DNA from: CAVTJL01 sp963735065
GTDB lineage: Bacteria; Pseudomonadota; Alphaproteobacteria; Geminicoccales; Geminicoccaceae
Length of the DNA stretch: 64,000 nt
Assembly (NCBI GenBank): GCA_963735065.1
Contig: CAVTJL010000003.1
Coordinates: 124,001-188,000, forward strand
Direction: 5' to 3'
Of this stretch, positions 18,028 to 26,274 are shown piece by piece. Under the pieces are notes generated by a model. It was not told the DNA's origin. It saw only the letters and a program-made list of their open reading frames with translations, and did no database searches. Position 1 is the stretch's first letter, and every line of letters begins with the position of its first letter. The translations under genes were made by a program, and so were the position numbers.

Positions 18028-18798
18028 ATGAATCTCTTCGACCTCACCGGCCGCGTCGCCATCGTGACCGGCGGCAATGGCGGCATCGGCCTTGGCATGG
18101 CCAAGGGCCTGGCCGGGGCGGGCGCCAAGATCCTGGTCGTCGGCAGGAACGCCGAGAAGAACAAGGACGCGGTAGCCGAGCTGAGGCAGCTGGGCTCCGA
18201 GGCGCAAAGCCACGAGGCCGACCTCACCAAGGAGGCCGATTGCCATGCGATGGTCCAGGCCGCGGTCGACGCCTTCGGCGGGGCCGACATCCTCGTCAAC
18301 AATGCCGGCACCAACGTGCGCAAGCGGCCCGAGGAGTACTCGCTGGCCGAGTGGCATCACGTCATCGACACCAACCTCACCTCGGCCTTCGTCGCCAGCC
18401 AGGCTGTCCATCCCGTCATGAAGAAGGCCGGCGGCGGCAAGATCATCAACATCGGCTCCATGATGTCGATCTTCGGCGCCTCGTTCACCGCGCCCTACGC
18501 CGCCACCAAGGGCGGCATCGTGCAGATGACGAAGGCCATGGCCTGCGCCTGGGCGGTCGAGAACATCCAGGTGAACGCGGTGCTGCCCGGCTGGATCGAC
18601 ACGGCGCTGACCAGGCGCGCGCGCCAGGATATTCAGGGCCTCCACGACGGGATCCAGAAGCGCACGCCGGCCGGGCGCTGGGGTGTGCCCGATGACTTCG
18701 GCGGCATCGCCGTGTTCCTGGCGGCGCCGGCCTCGGACTTCCTGACCGGCACGGCAATCCCCGTGGACGGCGGCTACTCCGTGCAGGGCGCCGTGTAA
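18028..18798 (+). CDS. Short-chain dehydrogenase/reductase
   Basis: The protein has 256 residues. The cofactor loop is TGGNGGIGLGMAKGL, followed by ILVNNAGTNVRKRPEEYS, the catalytic Ser region INIGSMMSIFG and the Tyr/Lys pair in YAATKGG. The C-terminus FLTGTAIPVDGGYSVQG is the classical SDR end. The LFDLTGRVAIVTGGNGGIG start resembles the gluconate/2-deoxy-gluconate dehydrogenase-like SDRs, but the substrate is not certain. The ATG at 18028 is preceded by a G-rich (AGGGGG) weak ribosome site. Confidence 0.9.
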   Translation: MNLFDLTGRVAIVTGGNGGIGLGMAKGLAGAGAKILVVGRNAEKNKDAVAELRQLGSEAQSHEADLTKEADCHAMVQAAVDAFGGADILVNNAGTNVRKRPEEYSLAEWHHVIDTNLTSAFVASQAVHPVMKKAGGGKIINIGSMMSIFGASFTAPYAATKGGIVQMTKAMACAWAVENIQVNAVLPGWIDTALTRRARQDIQGLHDGIQKRTPAGRWGVPDDFGGIAVFLAAPASDFLTGTAIPVDGGYSVQGAV

Positions 18799-18919
18799 CG
18801 CCAAGGGGACCCGGCGCGAGACGCATTGAAGTTGGGGTAGCGTTCGGGTTAGGGTTCCTTCACCTTCGCTGGGAAGGTGGTGGGGAAATGTTTGATCAGC
18901 CGGGAGGGGCAGTGCGCCT

Positions 18920-19210
18920 ATGCGCCCCGTAGTCAGGAAGTGGCTCGAGCGCGCGCGTATGCTTCTCCTTGCGGCTGGGGCCGGGCATGCGGCTCACGCG
19001 GCGGCGCCCGCCAATCAGAGCGCCGTGCGGATCACCGAGGCGCAGGTATGGCAGGCGGCGCGTGAGATCGGCACCGCCGAGGCCTACCAACGCTATCTCC
19101 AGCTCTTTCCCGTGGGTGCCTATGCCGAGGATGCGTTCCGGTGCATTGTCGAGCAGTCGGTCGGCCTCAACAGCTGCGCCATCGAGCCGGCGGGGGGGCG
19201 GCCGGCGTGA
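18920..19210 (+). CDS. Small exported protein of unknown function
   Basis: The protein has 96 residues. A positively charged start and a hydrophobic stretch MLLLAAGAGHAAHAAAPAN look like a signal peptide with cleavage near AHA-AAP. The mature part includes AQVWQAAREIGTAEAYQRYL and LFPVGAYAEDAFRC, a pattern seen in TPR-like 'Y..fL..yP.g.ya..A' tails. Two cysteines remain. It may form a unit with the lipoprotein gene 41 nt downstream. Function unknown. Confidence 0.55.
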   Translation: MRPVVRKWLERARMLLLAAGAGHAAHAAAPANQSAVRITEAQVWQAAREIGTAEAYQRYLQLFPVGAYAEDAFRCIVEQSVGLNSCAIEPAGGRPA

Positions 19211-19251
19211 GCGCGGCTGCGGTCGCCGGCACACTGTTGGCGCTCTACTGA

Positions 19252-19977
19252 ATGACGGTCTTGCGGGCTGAGGTGACGAGGGTGAGCCAGGCGCGGGTCG
19301 TGATGGCCGTGCTCGCTCTCGCGCTGCTCGCCGGCTGTGGTGGGAACCGCGTTCGCGTCTCCGGTGTCGGCGGGCCGCGGCTCGACTATCAGCCGCCCGG
19401 GACGACGCCGGCAGGTCCGGTCACCGTGGAGCTCTCGGAGTCGCCGAGGGATGCGCTGGCGGCGGTCGAGGAGGCGATGCGGGCGAACGGCCTTCACGCC
19501 ACGTCGGTGGACCCTCGAGCCTCCCTGGTGGTCGGGATCTATGAGGGCGATCCGCAGCCCTACGTCGACTGTGGGGCCATCGAGATTCTGCCAGGCGCCA
19601 AGGCGTCCGAGCCGGCGAGCCGGTTTCCGGCGGCGGTCCCGCAAGCCCGGCTGCCGCGGACCATCGGCAGCACGCGCACCCAGGTCGTGCGCACCATGCG
19701 CCTCGACGGCCGTGTCGTCGTGACGGCGATGCCTTCCGACGCCGGCACCTCGCTCACAAGCCGCGCCTACTATGCGATCACGCTGAGCTTCGCGCTCACA
19801 GGCGAGCTCGCCGACACCAATGTCGGGCCGCGCGTCGAGGTGATGAGCTTCACCTCCGACAGCTCGGGCAGCCTGCCCGCCGGCACCACCTGCGTCCCCA
19901 CCGGCCGGCTCGAGCGCCTGGCCCTGCCGCCGTCCGCGCCCCAGATCCTGACGCCGCAGGCGCCGTCCTCGAGCTGA
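19252..19977 (+). CDS. Lipoprotein of unknown function
   Basis: The protein has 241 residues. VVMAVLALALLAGCGGN is a lipoprotein signal with lipobox LLAGC. The mature part has SESPRDALAAVEEAMRANGL, then SLVVGIYEGDPQPYVDCG, and a region of alternating beta-strands (YYAITLSFALTGELADTNVG) ending in a Ser/Pro tail. Fold and function are not recognised. An upstream start at 19252 is used here; GTG or ATG codons nearer the signal (about residue 18) are also possible. Likely outer-membrane or periplasmic. Confidence 0.6.
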   Translation: MTVLRAEVTRVSQARVVMAVLALALLAGCGGNRVRVSGVGGPRLDYQPPGTTPAGPVTVELSESPRDALAAVEEAMRANGLHATSVDPRASLVVGIYEGDPQPYVDCGAIEILPGAKASEPASRFPAAVPQARLPRTIGSTRTQVVRTMRLDGRVVVTAMPSDAGTSLTSRAYYAITLSFALTGELADTNVGPRVEVMSFTSDSSGSLPAGTTCVPTGRLERLALPPSAPQILTPQAPSSS

Positions 19978-20014
19978 GAGGGACGTCGAGGCTGACCCGT
20001 CTGGACGAGCCTAG

Positions 20015-20623
20015 ATGAGCGTCGCTCCTTCCCGGGGCCGGCCGGCGCCCGGCGCCGGCGCCGCGGTCTCGCAGCCCGCCGTCCGGCCGCTCCCGGACTT
20101 CGGGCTGCGCCTCCGGCGACAGAGGCGTCTGATCGGCATGAAGCAGAGCCACGTGGCCGAGATGGCGGGCGTGTGCCAGACCACCGTGTCGCGTTGGGAA
20201 GCGGGCGTGATCGAGCCCGATCGCGGTCTCGCCGAGCGGGTGCTGCAGGCGCTCGGGCCCTGCGCATCGGCTGACCCGGCTCTCCGCCGCATGGTAGGGT
20301 CGTCCCGCCTGCCGATGCACCTCGTGACGGACGCGGACCATCGGCTGATCGCGGTCTCGCCCGAGCGGGCGGCCGAATGGGGCGTGCCAGCGGACGGCTA
20401 TCTCGGCCGCTCCCTTTGGCCCTTCGCGACGCCTGCCATCACCAGCGCGGAGCATCAGCTCGCCGGCCGCGGCTGGTGGGACGATCCGATGCCGGAGCCC
20501 ATGCGGGTCCACGTCGAGGCAGCGCAGAGCGGGGCGCTGCGCATAGCCGCTGGCCTCATGCTCTGGGAGCGCCTCTGGCTGAGCGACGGCACCCCTGCTC
20601 GTCTGTGCACGACGGTGGCCTGA
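20015..20623 (+). CDS. XRE-type helix-turn-helix regulator with a PAS-like C-terminal domain
   Basis: The protein has 202 residues. Residues about 28-82 hold an XRE HTH: LRLRRQRRLIGMKQSHVAEM, AGVCQTTVSRWEAGVIEPD. The C-terminal half (LPMHLVTDADHRLIAVSPER, YLGRSLWPFATPAI) looks like a PAS-type sensor. The first 25 residues are low-complexity Ala/Pro, so translation may start further in. A 68-nt gap separates it from the HD-domain gene on the same strand. A small-molecule-sensing transcription factor is inferred; ligand and targets unknown. Confidence 0.72.
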   Translation: MSVAPSRGRPAPGAGAAVSQPAVRPLPDFGLRLRRQRRLIGMKQSHVAEMAGVCQTTVSRWEAGVIEPDRGLAERVLQALGPCASADPALRRMVGSSRLPMHLVTDADHRLIAVSPERAAEWGVPADGYLGRSLWPFATPAITSAEHQLAGRGWWDDPMPEPMRVHVEAAQSGALRIAAGLMLWERLWLSDGTPARLCTTVA

Positions 20624-20691
20624 GCCTCGGGCCGCGCGCGCATATCTTATGCGGCGACAGCGCCGGCGAGGGTCGCTACAGCTCGCCCGCC

Positions 20692-21351
20692 ATGGACAAG
20701 AAGACAGCTTACGCTTCCGATGAAGGCGCCTGGCTCGACCGGCTCGAGCCTCGACTTCGGGCCCAGCTCCGCTTCCTGATCGAGGCCGATGGCCTCAAGA
20801 CCGTGATCCGAGGCAGCCGGATCGCCGACGGATCACGGCGGGAGAACAGCGCCGAGCACTCCTGGCATCTGGCGCTGTTCGCGATCGTGCTGTCGGAGTG
20901 GGCCATCGAGCCGGTCGACGTGCTCCGCACCGTGACGATGCTCGTCGTGCACGACCTCGTCGAGGTCCTATGCGGGGACACGCCGCTGTTCGACACGGTG
21001 GGCGCGGCGAGCCAGGCCGAGCGCGAGGCGGCCGCCGCGGCCAAGCTGTTCGGCCTGCTTCCCGGCGATCAGGGTGCAGCGCTCCGCCGCCTTTGGGAGG
21101 AGTTCGAGGCGGCCCAGACGGCGGACGCCCGCTTCGCCAAGGCGCTGGATCGGCTGCAGCCCATCCTGCTCAATCATCTGGTCGGAGGCGGCACCTGGAC
21201 CGACTACGAGGTCGACGAGGATCGCGAGCGGTCCATGACGCGCCGCATCGCCGAGGGCTCGCCCACGCTCTGGGCCGCGGCCGAGGCCGTGTTCCGGGAG
21301 GCCGTTCGGGAAGGGTGGCTGAAACCCGCACCACGCCCTCCCGCACCCTGA
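20692..21351 (+). CDS. HD-domain hydrolase, YfbR/HDDC2-like
   Basis: The protein has 219 residues. The HD metal motif is split as SAEHSWHLALFAIVLSEW (H...), MLVVHDLVEVLCGDTPLFD (HD) and a later Asp in ADARFAKALDRLQPILLNHL. This is the pattern of the HDDC2/YfbR 5'-nucleotidase family. Such enzymes dephosphorylate deoxynucleoside monophosphates; this member's substrate is inferred only from family. The ATG at 20692 begins the family-like region (MDKKTAYASDEGAWLDRLEP). It may be co-transcribed with the XRE regulator. Confidence 0.8.
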   Translation: MDKKTAYASDEGAWLDRLEPRLRAQLRFLIEADGLKTVIRGSRIADGSRRENSAEHSWHLALFAIVLSEWAIEPVDVLRTVTMLVVHDLVEVLCGDTPLFDTVGAASQAEREAAAAAKLFGLLPGDQGAALRRLWEEFEAAQTADARFAKALDRLQPILLNHLVGGGTWTDYEVDEDRERSMTRRIAEGSPTLWAAAEAVFREAVREGWLKPAPRPPAP

Positions 21352-21358
21352 GGATGGC

Positions 21359-23533
21359 TCAGCGCAGCCGATCGGCGCGGGCCATATGGGCGAGCTCGCC
21401 GACGAAGCGGGCGGCCTCGACGGCGCCGTTGGCCGGATCGAGCGCCGCCATCCGCCGGCACATCCTTGCCCGGACCTCCGGATCGAGCAGCTCCTGCAGC
21501 CGTTCCTCGAGCCGGTAGACGTCGCCCACGCGATGGGCGATCGCGAAGCCGCGCCGCTCGGCATGCTCGGCGCGCGCCAGCTGGTCGTCCATGATCGGGT
21601 TCTCGTTGGGCACGAGAAGGCTCGGGACGCGGGCGTGCAGCAGCTCGTGATAGGCGTTGTAGCCGACCGCGCTGACGACGATGTCGAAGGCCCGGTAGTA
21701 GCGGCTGGCGGGGAACAGCTCGATCAGGCGGACCCCGGCCGGCAGCTCCAGCGGCTGATCGCCGATCGGCGAGCCCAGGATCAGCACCTCGACGCCAGGC
21801 TGGGCGGCGAGGAAGGCCGCCGTGGTGCGGCGAACCTCGTCATAGGCGAAGTTGTTGCCGCTGCCGAGCTGGACGAGGACGCAGACGGCCGCGTCGTCCA
21901 GCCCCAGCTCCTGCCGTGCCGCCTCCCGGGAGAGAAGCTCGTCCGCATCGAGGAGGCGAAGCGGCGCCACCTGGTGGACCCTGTCCTTCAGCGCCACGGT
22001 CGGACCCTGGTCCAGCGCCCCGGCGATGTCGCCGGGCTCGATGACCGCGTCGAACCCGTCCTGGCGCCCCAGCGCCGTGGTATCGGCGGTGGGGCGCCAC
22101 ATCGCGCGCCGGATCCAGACGGACAGCGTCTCCGGCCGGTGTGCCAGGGCATTCAGCAGGCCCTGGTAGGGCATGTTGCCGTCGAAGACCAAGGCGGCCG
22201 GGGCGTAGAAGCGCAGCATCTCGCCCAGCTCGTGGGCGAGCGCGCGGTTCCAGGCCCCGGTCTCGACCCCGAGATGGGTCCGAAACGGCAGATACTCGGT
22301 CAGGATGCCCATGGACTCGGCCAGGTGCGCGCCCTGCGAGAGGGTGACGACCACGGGCTCGAGCCCGGGACCCAGCCGTCGGGCGATCGCGAGCGCGCGG
22401 GTGAGGTGGCCCAGCCCCACGCCGTTCGAGGTGAAGAAGAGGATGCGCCGCTGCGTGCGGCCCGGCCTCGCCGCGGGTGGCGCCGGGGGGCCGATCAGGG
22501 CCCGCAGGCGCCGGGCGTGCCGGTCCGGCGAGAAGCGGTCGCCCACGAGCTGCACCGCGCGGCGGCGGAGCCGGGCGCAGGCCCCGGGATCGGCGTGGAG
22601 CTGGCGGACGAGCGAGGCCGCCCCGGCGGGTGCCGCGTAGACGGCCGCATCCTCGAAGAGGTCGACGAAGGGCGGCGGCAGCACGGCCACGCGCCCGGCG
22701 GCCAGCGCCTCGAGCACGGCGCGGCCGAAGGCCTCAACGAAGCGCCGATGATGGTAGTAGACGAAGAAGTCCAGGGTGCCGAGGAAGTCCCTCGGCGCCA
22801 TGGCGTTGAAGGGAACGACCCGCCAGTTGGCCGGCAGGCCGCCCAAAAGCTCCACGAGGCCCGGAGGCAGGCCCAGGATGCGCACGCGCATGTCCGGGGT
22901 GGCCGGGTAGATCTCGAGGATCTGCTCCGCGGTCTCGGGCCATTTGAGGAGATCGGGCCGGCTGTGGCGGCCGATGACCGGCAGCGCGCCCATCGGGCCG
23001 GGCTCGGGCAGGGCCCAGGCGGCGGGGTCGAGGATGCTGTGCCAGTCCTCTTCCGTGAGCGCCGGGGGTTCCGGCAGCGCCACGAGCTGCTCGCGCACCC
23101 GGGGGCCCACCGGCGCCCAGACCGGCGGCCGGCCGAGCAGGGCCTCCGCGTTGCGATGCACCTCGGCCCAGTCATAGAAAGGGGCGCCGTCGCCGTCGAA
23201 GGGCGGGTGGTGGGTGATGACGAGATGCTGCTCCGCCTCGAGGCGGAGGCGGGCCCGGGGCATGAAGCTCAGGACCTGCGGGTGGTGGACGAGGAGGAGG
23301 GGTGCTGCCAGGGGCTGGGTCGGATCGACGAGATCGCACAAGCCGGCGTCGAGCGCCGCGCGGATGCCCGGGTGGAAGGGGTGCGAGCGCTTCAGCACCG
23401 GGCCTTTGAGGGCCACGAGCGCCGTGCGATAGCCGGCTCGCGCCTGGGCCTCGATCTCGCTCGCGAGCGCCGTCGAGGTGCCGCCCGGGAAGCGCGGGTC
23501 GGCGAGGATGATGATATCGTAGCGGGTGGCCAT
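21359..23533 (-). CDS. Two-domain glycosyltransferase (GT4-like N-terminus, MurG/GT28-like C-terminus)
   Basis: The protein has 724 residues. The N-terminal half (MATRYDIIILADPRFPGGTS, VIGRHSRPDLLKWPETAEQI, FVYYHHRRFVEAFGRAVLEA) matches a GT4-type glycosyltransferase. The C-terminal half starts with RRILFFTSNGVGLGHLTRAL, the MurG-like G-loop, and ends with VVSAVGYNAYHELLHARVPS and LLVPNENPIMDDQLARAEHA, the UDP-sugar site of GT28 enzymes. The two catalytic modules in one protein suggest sequential sugar addition to one acceptor. No signal peptide; cytoplasmic or membrane-peripheral. ATG at 23533 follows GAGG. Divergent partner at 23651. Confidence 0.82.
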   Translation of the reverse strand: MATRYDIIILADPRFPGGTSTALASEIEAQARAGYRTALVALKGPVLKRSHPFHPGIRAALDAGLCDLVDPTQPLAAPLLLVHHPQVLSFMPRARLRLEAEQHLVITHHPPFDGDGAPFYDWAEVHRNAEALLGRPPVWAPVGPRVREQLVALPEPPALTEEDWHSILDPAAWALPEPGPMGALPVIGRHSRPDLLKWPETAEQILEIYPATPDMRVRILGLPPGLVELLGGLPANWRVVPFNAMAPRDFLGTLDFFVYYHHRRFVEAFGRAVLEALAAGRVAVLPPPFVDLFEDAAVYAAPAGAASLVRQLHADPGACARLRRRAVQLVGDRFSPDRHARRLRALIGPPAPPAARPGRTQRRILFFTSNGVGLGHLTRALAIARRLGPGLEPVVVTLSQGAHLAESMGILTEYLPFRTHLGVETGAWNRALAHELGEMLRFYAPAALVFDGNMPYQGLLNALAHRPETLSVWIRRAMWRPTADTTALGRQDGFDAVIEPGDIAGALDQGPTVALKDRVHQVAPLRLLDADELLSREAARQELGLDDAAVCVLVQLGSGNNFAYDEVRRTTAAFLAAQPGVEVLILGSPIGDQPLELPAGVRLIELFPASRYYRAFDIVVSAVGYNAYHELLHARVPSLLVPNENPIMDDQLARAEHAERRGFAIAHRVGDVYRLEERLQELLDPEVRARMCRRMAALDPANGAVEAARFVGELAHMARADRLR

Positions 23534-23650
23534 GCCTCGGCCCGTGCTGCCTGCGTCCCTGCGCTGCGCCGGGCTGCGTCGGGACAGGTAGACGAGGCGC
23601 GTAACAGGTCGAGCGCCCGAGGTCGAGCAGGGCGACCGATGGAGGGGGCG

Positions 23651-24196
23651 ATGGTGGCGGGGCGGGGAGGTGCGGGACGATCGAGGCCGAGGCTCGAGGG
23701 TGCCCTTGGCGGCCTTCTCGGGCGCAGGCCCGCGCCCGCGGAGGAGGAGCCGGGCCCGGCGCCGCTGCCGGCGCCGATCCTCGCGGGCTCGCCGCTGGCC
23801 GAGCGCCGGCCGATCCTGACCGTGCTCTGGGGGCTCGGCGACGACAGCCGGCTCGTCGTGGTCGACCGCATCATGGCAGCCACCCCGCCCGACGTGCTGC
23901 CCGTCTTCGTGCTGGACAGCACGGCCTTCGAGCCGTTGCGCCATCGCCGGGCGCTCTTCGAGCATCTGCCGCCCGCGGCCCAGCGCGCCGCCCGCTGGCC
24001 CGGCCTCGACTGGGAGCTCTACACCGCGCGCCGCTTCACCCTGCTGTGCTGGAAGTGGCAGCCGCTGCGTGTCGTGGGCTTCGGGCCCGTGGCACACGCC
24101 CAGCTGGCCGCCTGGCGCAGCTCCCCCCTGCTGCCGCCCGAGGTCCGCGCCATCGTCGCAGCCGAGCCCGACGCGGCGCCCGGCACCGAGGCCTAG
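23651..24196 (+). CDS. Uncharacterised protein divergent from the glycosyltransferase
   Basis: The protein has 181 residues. A Pro/Ala/Arg-rich N-terminus of about 55 residues is followed by a compact domain, PILTVLWGLGDDSRLVVVDR, VLPVFVLDSTAFEPLRHRRA, GLDWELYTARRFTLLCWKWQ, PLRVVGFGPVA. I recognise no named family. The content resembles small proteins seen next to polysaccharide glycosyltransferases. ATG at 23651 is backed by GGAGGGGG at 23641-23648. It overlaps none of the glycosyltransferase; 117 nt lie between the two divergent starts, so they probably share a control region. Confidence 0.6.
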   Translation: MVAGRGGAGRSRPRLEGALGGLLGRRPAPAEEEPGPAPLPAPILAGSPLAERRPILTVLWGLGDDSRLVVVDRIMAATPPDVLPVFVLDSTAFEPLRHRRALFEHLPPAAQRAARWPGLDWELYTARRFTLLCWKWQPLRVVGFGPVAHAQLAAWRSSPLLPPEVRAIVAAEPDAAPGTEA

Positions 24197-24217
24197 GCCG
24201 CCCAGGCGCCGCCAGGC

Positions 24218-25282
24218 TCAGAGCCAGGGGCTGGCGCTGCCGTCGGCGGCACGCTCGCTGTCCGGCTGGCGCGGCTCCCAGACGGCGGCCAGCGTCCGCA
24301 GCCGCGCCACCTCGGACGGCGGCAGGCCGGCCACGAGGGCATCGCGGCTCTGCGTCAGGGCCTGGCGCTCCGAGCCGGGCGGGCTCAGCCGCAGGGCGAT
24401 CTCGAGCCACAGCGCCGCCTGGGCACGGTCGGCCGCGTCGCCGTCCGCGAGCAGCCGGGCGAGCGCCGCCTGCGCCGGCACGTGGCCCTGGTCCGCCGCC
24501 AGGGTCAAGAGCCGCTCGGCCGCGACCGGGTCGGGACCCAGCGTCTCCCCGCTCTCGCGCAGCAGCCCGGCCCGGTACGCCGCCTCGGCATCGTCCGCCT
24601 GCGCCGCGGTAAGGAGCCAGCCCAGCGCCTGGGCCTCGTCGCGCGGCACGCCCCGGCCCTCGAGATAGAGGAGGCCCAGCTGGCGCTGTGCCGGCGGATA
24701 GCCGCGCTTCGCGGCCTGCAGATAAGCCGCCGCGGCGGCAGCCGGATCGGCCGGGGTGCCCTGGCCCAGCTCCAGCAGGCGGCCCACCATGAACCCCGCC
24801 TCGAGATCGCCCTGAGCCGCCGCACGCCGGAACCAGACGAGCGCCTGGGCCGGATCGGGGGCGAGGCCGCCCAGCCCGCCCAGCCACGCATAGGCGAGCT
24901 GCGCCTGCGCCGGCGCGTAGCCCTGATCCGCCGCGGCCCGCAGCCAGCGTACCGCCGTCGCCCGGTCGGCCGGCACGCCCCAGCCCTTGGCATAGAGCCG
25001 GGCCAGCGCGAACTGGCTGGGCGCATGGCCCCGGCCGGCGGCGAGCTGCAGCATGCGCACCGCGGTGCCGACATCGGCCTCGGGCGGGCCCGGCGCCAGC
25101 TCGCGCATCGCCTGGTCATAGAGGCGGTCGAGCGCCTTGCCCTGCAGCTGCGCCTGCGCGGCCTGCGCGGGCGGCTGCTTCGGCGGCGGGGCATCGGCAG
25201 CGCAGCCGGCGAGCGCCAAGGTCAGCACGAGGCCGACGCCCCGGCAGGCTCTCAGCCCTGTCGATCGCCCGGGCAGGCACAT
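24218..25282 (-). CDS. Sel1-repeat (TPR-like) lipoprotein
   Basis: The protein has 354 residues. RGVGLVLTLALAGCAA is a lipoprotein signal. It is followed by at least six Sel1-like repeats of about 36 residues (for example QFALARLYAKGWGVPADRAT, AQLAYAWLGGLGGLAPDPAQ, QRQLGLLYLEGRGVPRDEAQ). Sel1 repeats form a helical solenoid used for protein-protein contact, often in envelope or secretion assemblies. The ATG at 25282 lies 8-9 nt after AAGGAG. It is downstream of the repeat-family gene C2 on the same strand (146-nt gap). Confidence 0.85.
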   Translation of the reverse strand: MCLPGRSTGLRACRGVGLVLTLALAGCAADAPPPKQPPAQAAQAQLQGKALDRLYDQAMRELAPGPPEADVGTAVRMLQLAAGRGHAPSQFALARLYAKGWGVPADRATAVRWLRAAADQGYAPAQAQLAYAWLGGLGGLAPDPAQALVWFRRAAAQGDLEAGFMVGRLLELGQGTPADPAAAAAAYLQAAKRGYPPAQRQLGLLYLEGRGVPRDEAQALGWLLTAAQADDAEAAYRAGLLRESGETLGPDPVAAERLLTLAADQGHVPAQAALARLLADGDAADRAQAALWLEIALRLSPPGSERQALTQSRDALVAGLPPSEVARLRTLAAVWEPRQPDSERAADGSASPWL

Positions 25283-25427
25283 CCGGGACGCTCCTTCCCT
25301 CAATGGCCCGAAAGAATGCCCCAGCCCGCCACGCCCGATCAAGCGCCGACGCGCCGACCACAGCACAGCGAGCCCCGGGATATGATCGAGGCGAAAGGAA
25401 TTTCTGATTTTTTCTTCTTTTTGTCGG

Positions 25428-26210
25428 TTAGGGACCGAGCGGTTTGAGGCCCGCAATCCTTCTTGGGTCGTCGGGCTCGGGCGGCTCGCCCAGCTCGATC
25501 AAGCGCTTCTCGATGCGCTTGATGATCCACTCCGCCAGCGCCGGGTTGGCCCGGGCCATGGCGGCGAGGGGTGACAAGGAATCGGCGGAGGCGGGTTCGC
25601 CAGCATCGCCGGGGGGAATTTCTTCAGGTGTCTCGGGCGGCTCCTCGACGGGAGCCTCGACCGCTGCTGGCCCGAGCTCGGCCCTGACAAGAACAGCCTC
25701 GCCCACCTGCGCGGGGAGGAAGTCGACGAGGCGGTTGATGGCCTCCTGCGCCGGGCCCAGCGGATGCTGGCCGTAGCCCTGCATGGTCTCGGGCGAGGAG
25801 CCCGCGGGCGAAGGCGTGTCGCGGCGCTCGTAGGGCTGGCGCACGCTCTCGAAGCGCTCGACCACGAGCTTGACGAGGTGCCTTACCGGATGCCGCGCCC
25901 GGTTCGCCTGGTAGACGACGAAGAGCATCGCGCGACGATCGCCGACGTCGATGAGGCTCGAAAGCTCCAGCCACGCCGTCTCGAACAGGCGGGCCTGCCG
26001 CTCGGGCAAAGGCAAAGCGCGGACGGCGGCGTACTGGTCGACCAGGCGGGAGAGGTCCCGGTCGCTGACAAAAGCCTCGATGTCCTCCTCCGTTGCCGTG
26101 TCGAGCCTTTTGATCTCGGCCGGGGAGAGACCGGCGGCGAGACGTCGGGCGAGCCGGCACTGGCGGGTGCCGGGCATCTTGATGGGGGAACGGGTGAGCA
26201 CGCGAGGCAT
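25428..26210 (-). CDS. Repeat-family protein C2, HTH / small-terminase-like (intact copy)
   Basis: The protein has 260 residues and is the one uninterrupted copy that keeps both conserved ends. The N-terminal domain (RQCRLARRLAAGLSPAEIKR, EDIEAFVSDRDLSRLVDQYA, AMLFVVYQANRARHPVRHLV) aligns with C1 and C3. A variable Pro/Glu-rich linker follows, then the C-terminal helix SPLAAMARANPALAEWIIKR, also seen in C1. The fold looks like a small DNA-binding HTH with a helical arm, loosely like phage small terminase subunits. No large terminase or other phage gene is nearby. No ribosome site precedes the ATG; the promoter's -10 ends 7 nt before it. Confidence 0.65.
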   Translation of the reverse strand: MPRVLTRSPIKMPGTRQCRLARRLAAGLSPAEIKRLDTATEEDIEAFVSDRDLSRLVDQYAAVRALPLPERQARLFETAWLELSSLIDVGDRRAMLFVVYQANRARHPVRHLVKLVVERFESVRQPYERRDTPSPAGSSPETMQGYGQHPLGPAQEAINRLVDFLPAQVGEAVLVRAELGPAAVEAPVEEPPETPEEIPPGDAGEPASADSLSPLAAMARANPALAEWIIKRIEKRLIELGEPPEPDDPRRIAGLKPLGP

Positions 26211-26217
26211 GTGGGTC

Positions 26218-26274
26218 TATCTATAGGACTCGATGCCAGTTGTCAACCTAGGATTGATTCTTTTCTTTCGTCAC
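26218..26274 (-). promoter_or_regulatory. Leaderless-type promoter and purine-rich box of family copy C2
   Basis: Read on the minus strand: box GTGACGAAAGAAAAGAATCA (with a further A; 26274 down to 26254), 7 nt, -35 TTGACA (26246-26241), 17 nt, -10 TAGATA (26223-26218), 7 nt, ATG. Box-to-promoter spacing is identical to C1. The box is also the last codons of the upstream lyase gene (reading VTKEKNQ), and that gene's stop lies between the box and the -35. Confidence 0.7.

Noticed and set aside
21386..23650. Very long plus-strand open frame opposite the glycosyltransferase
   Set aside because: It is a shadow frame of a GC-rich gene. Only the part from 23651 onward has a ribosome site and protein-like content.
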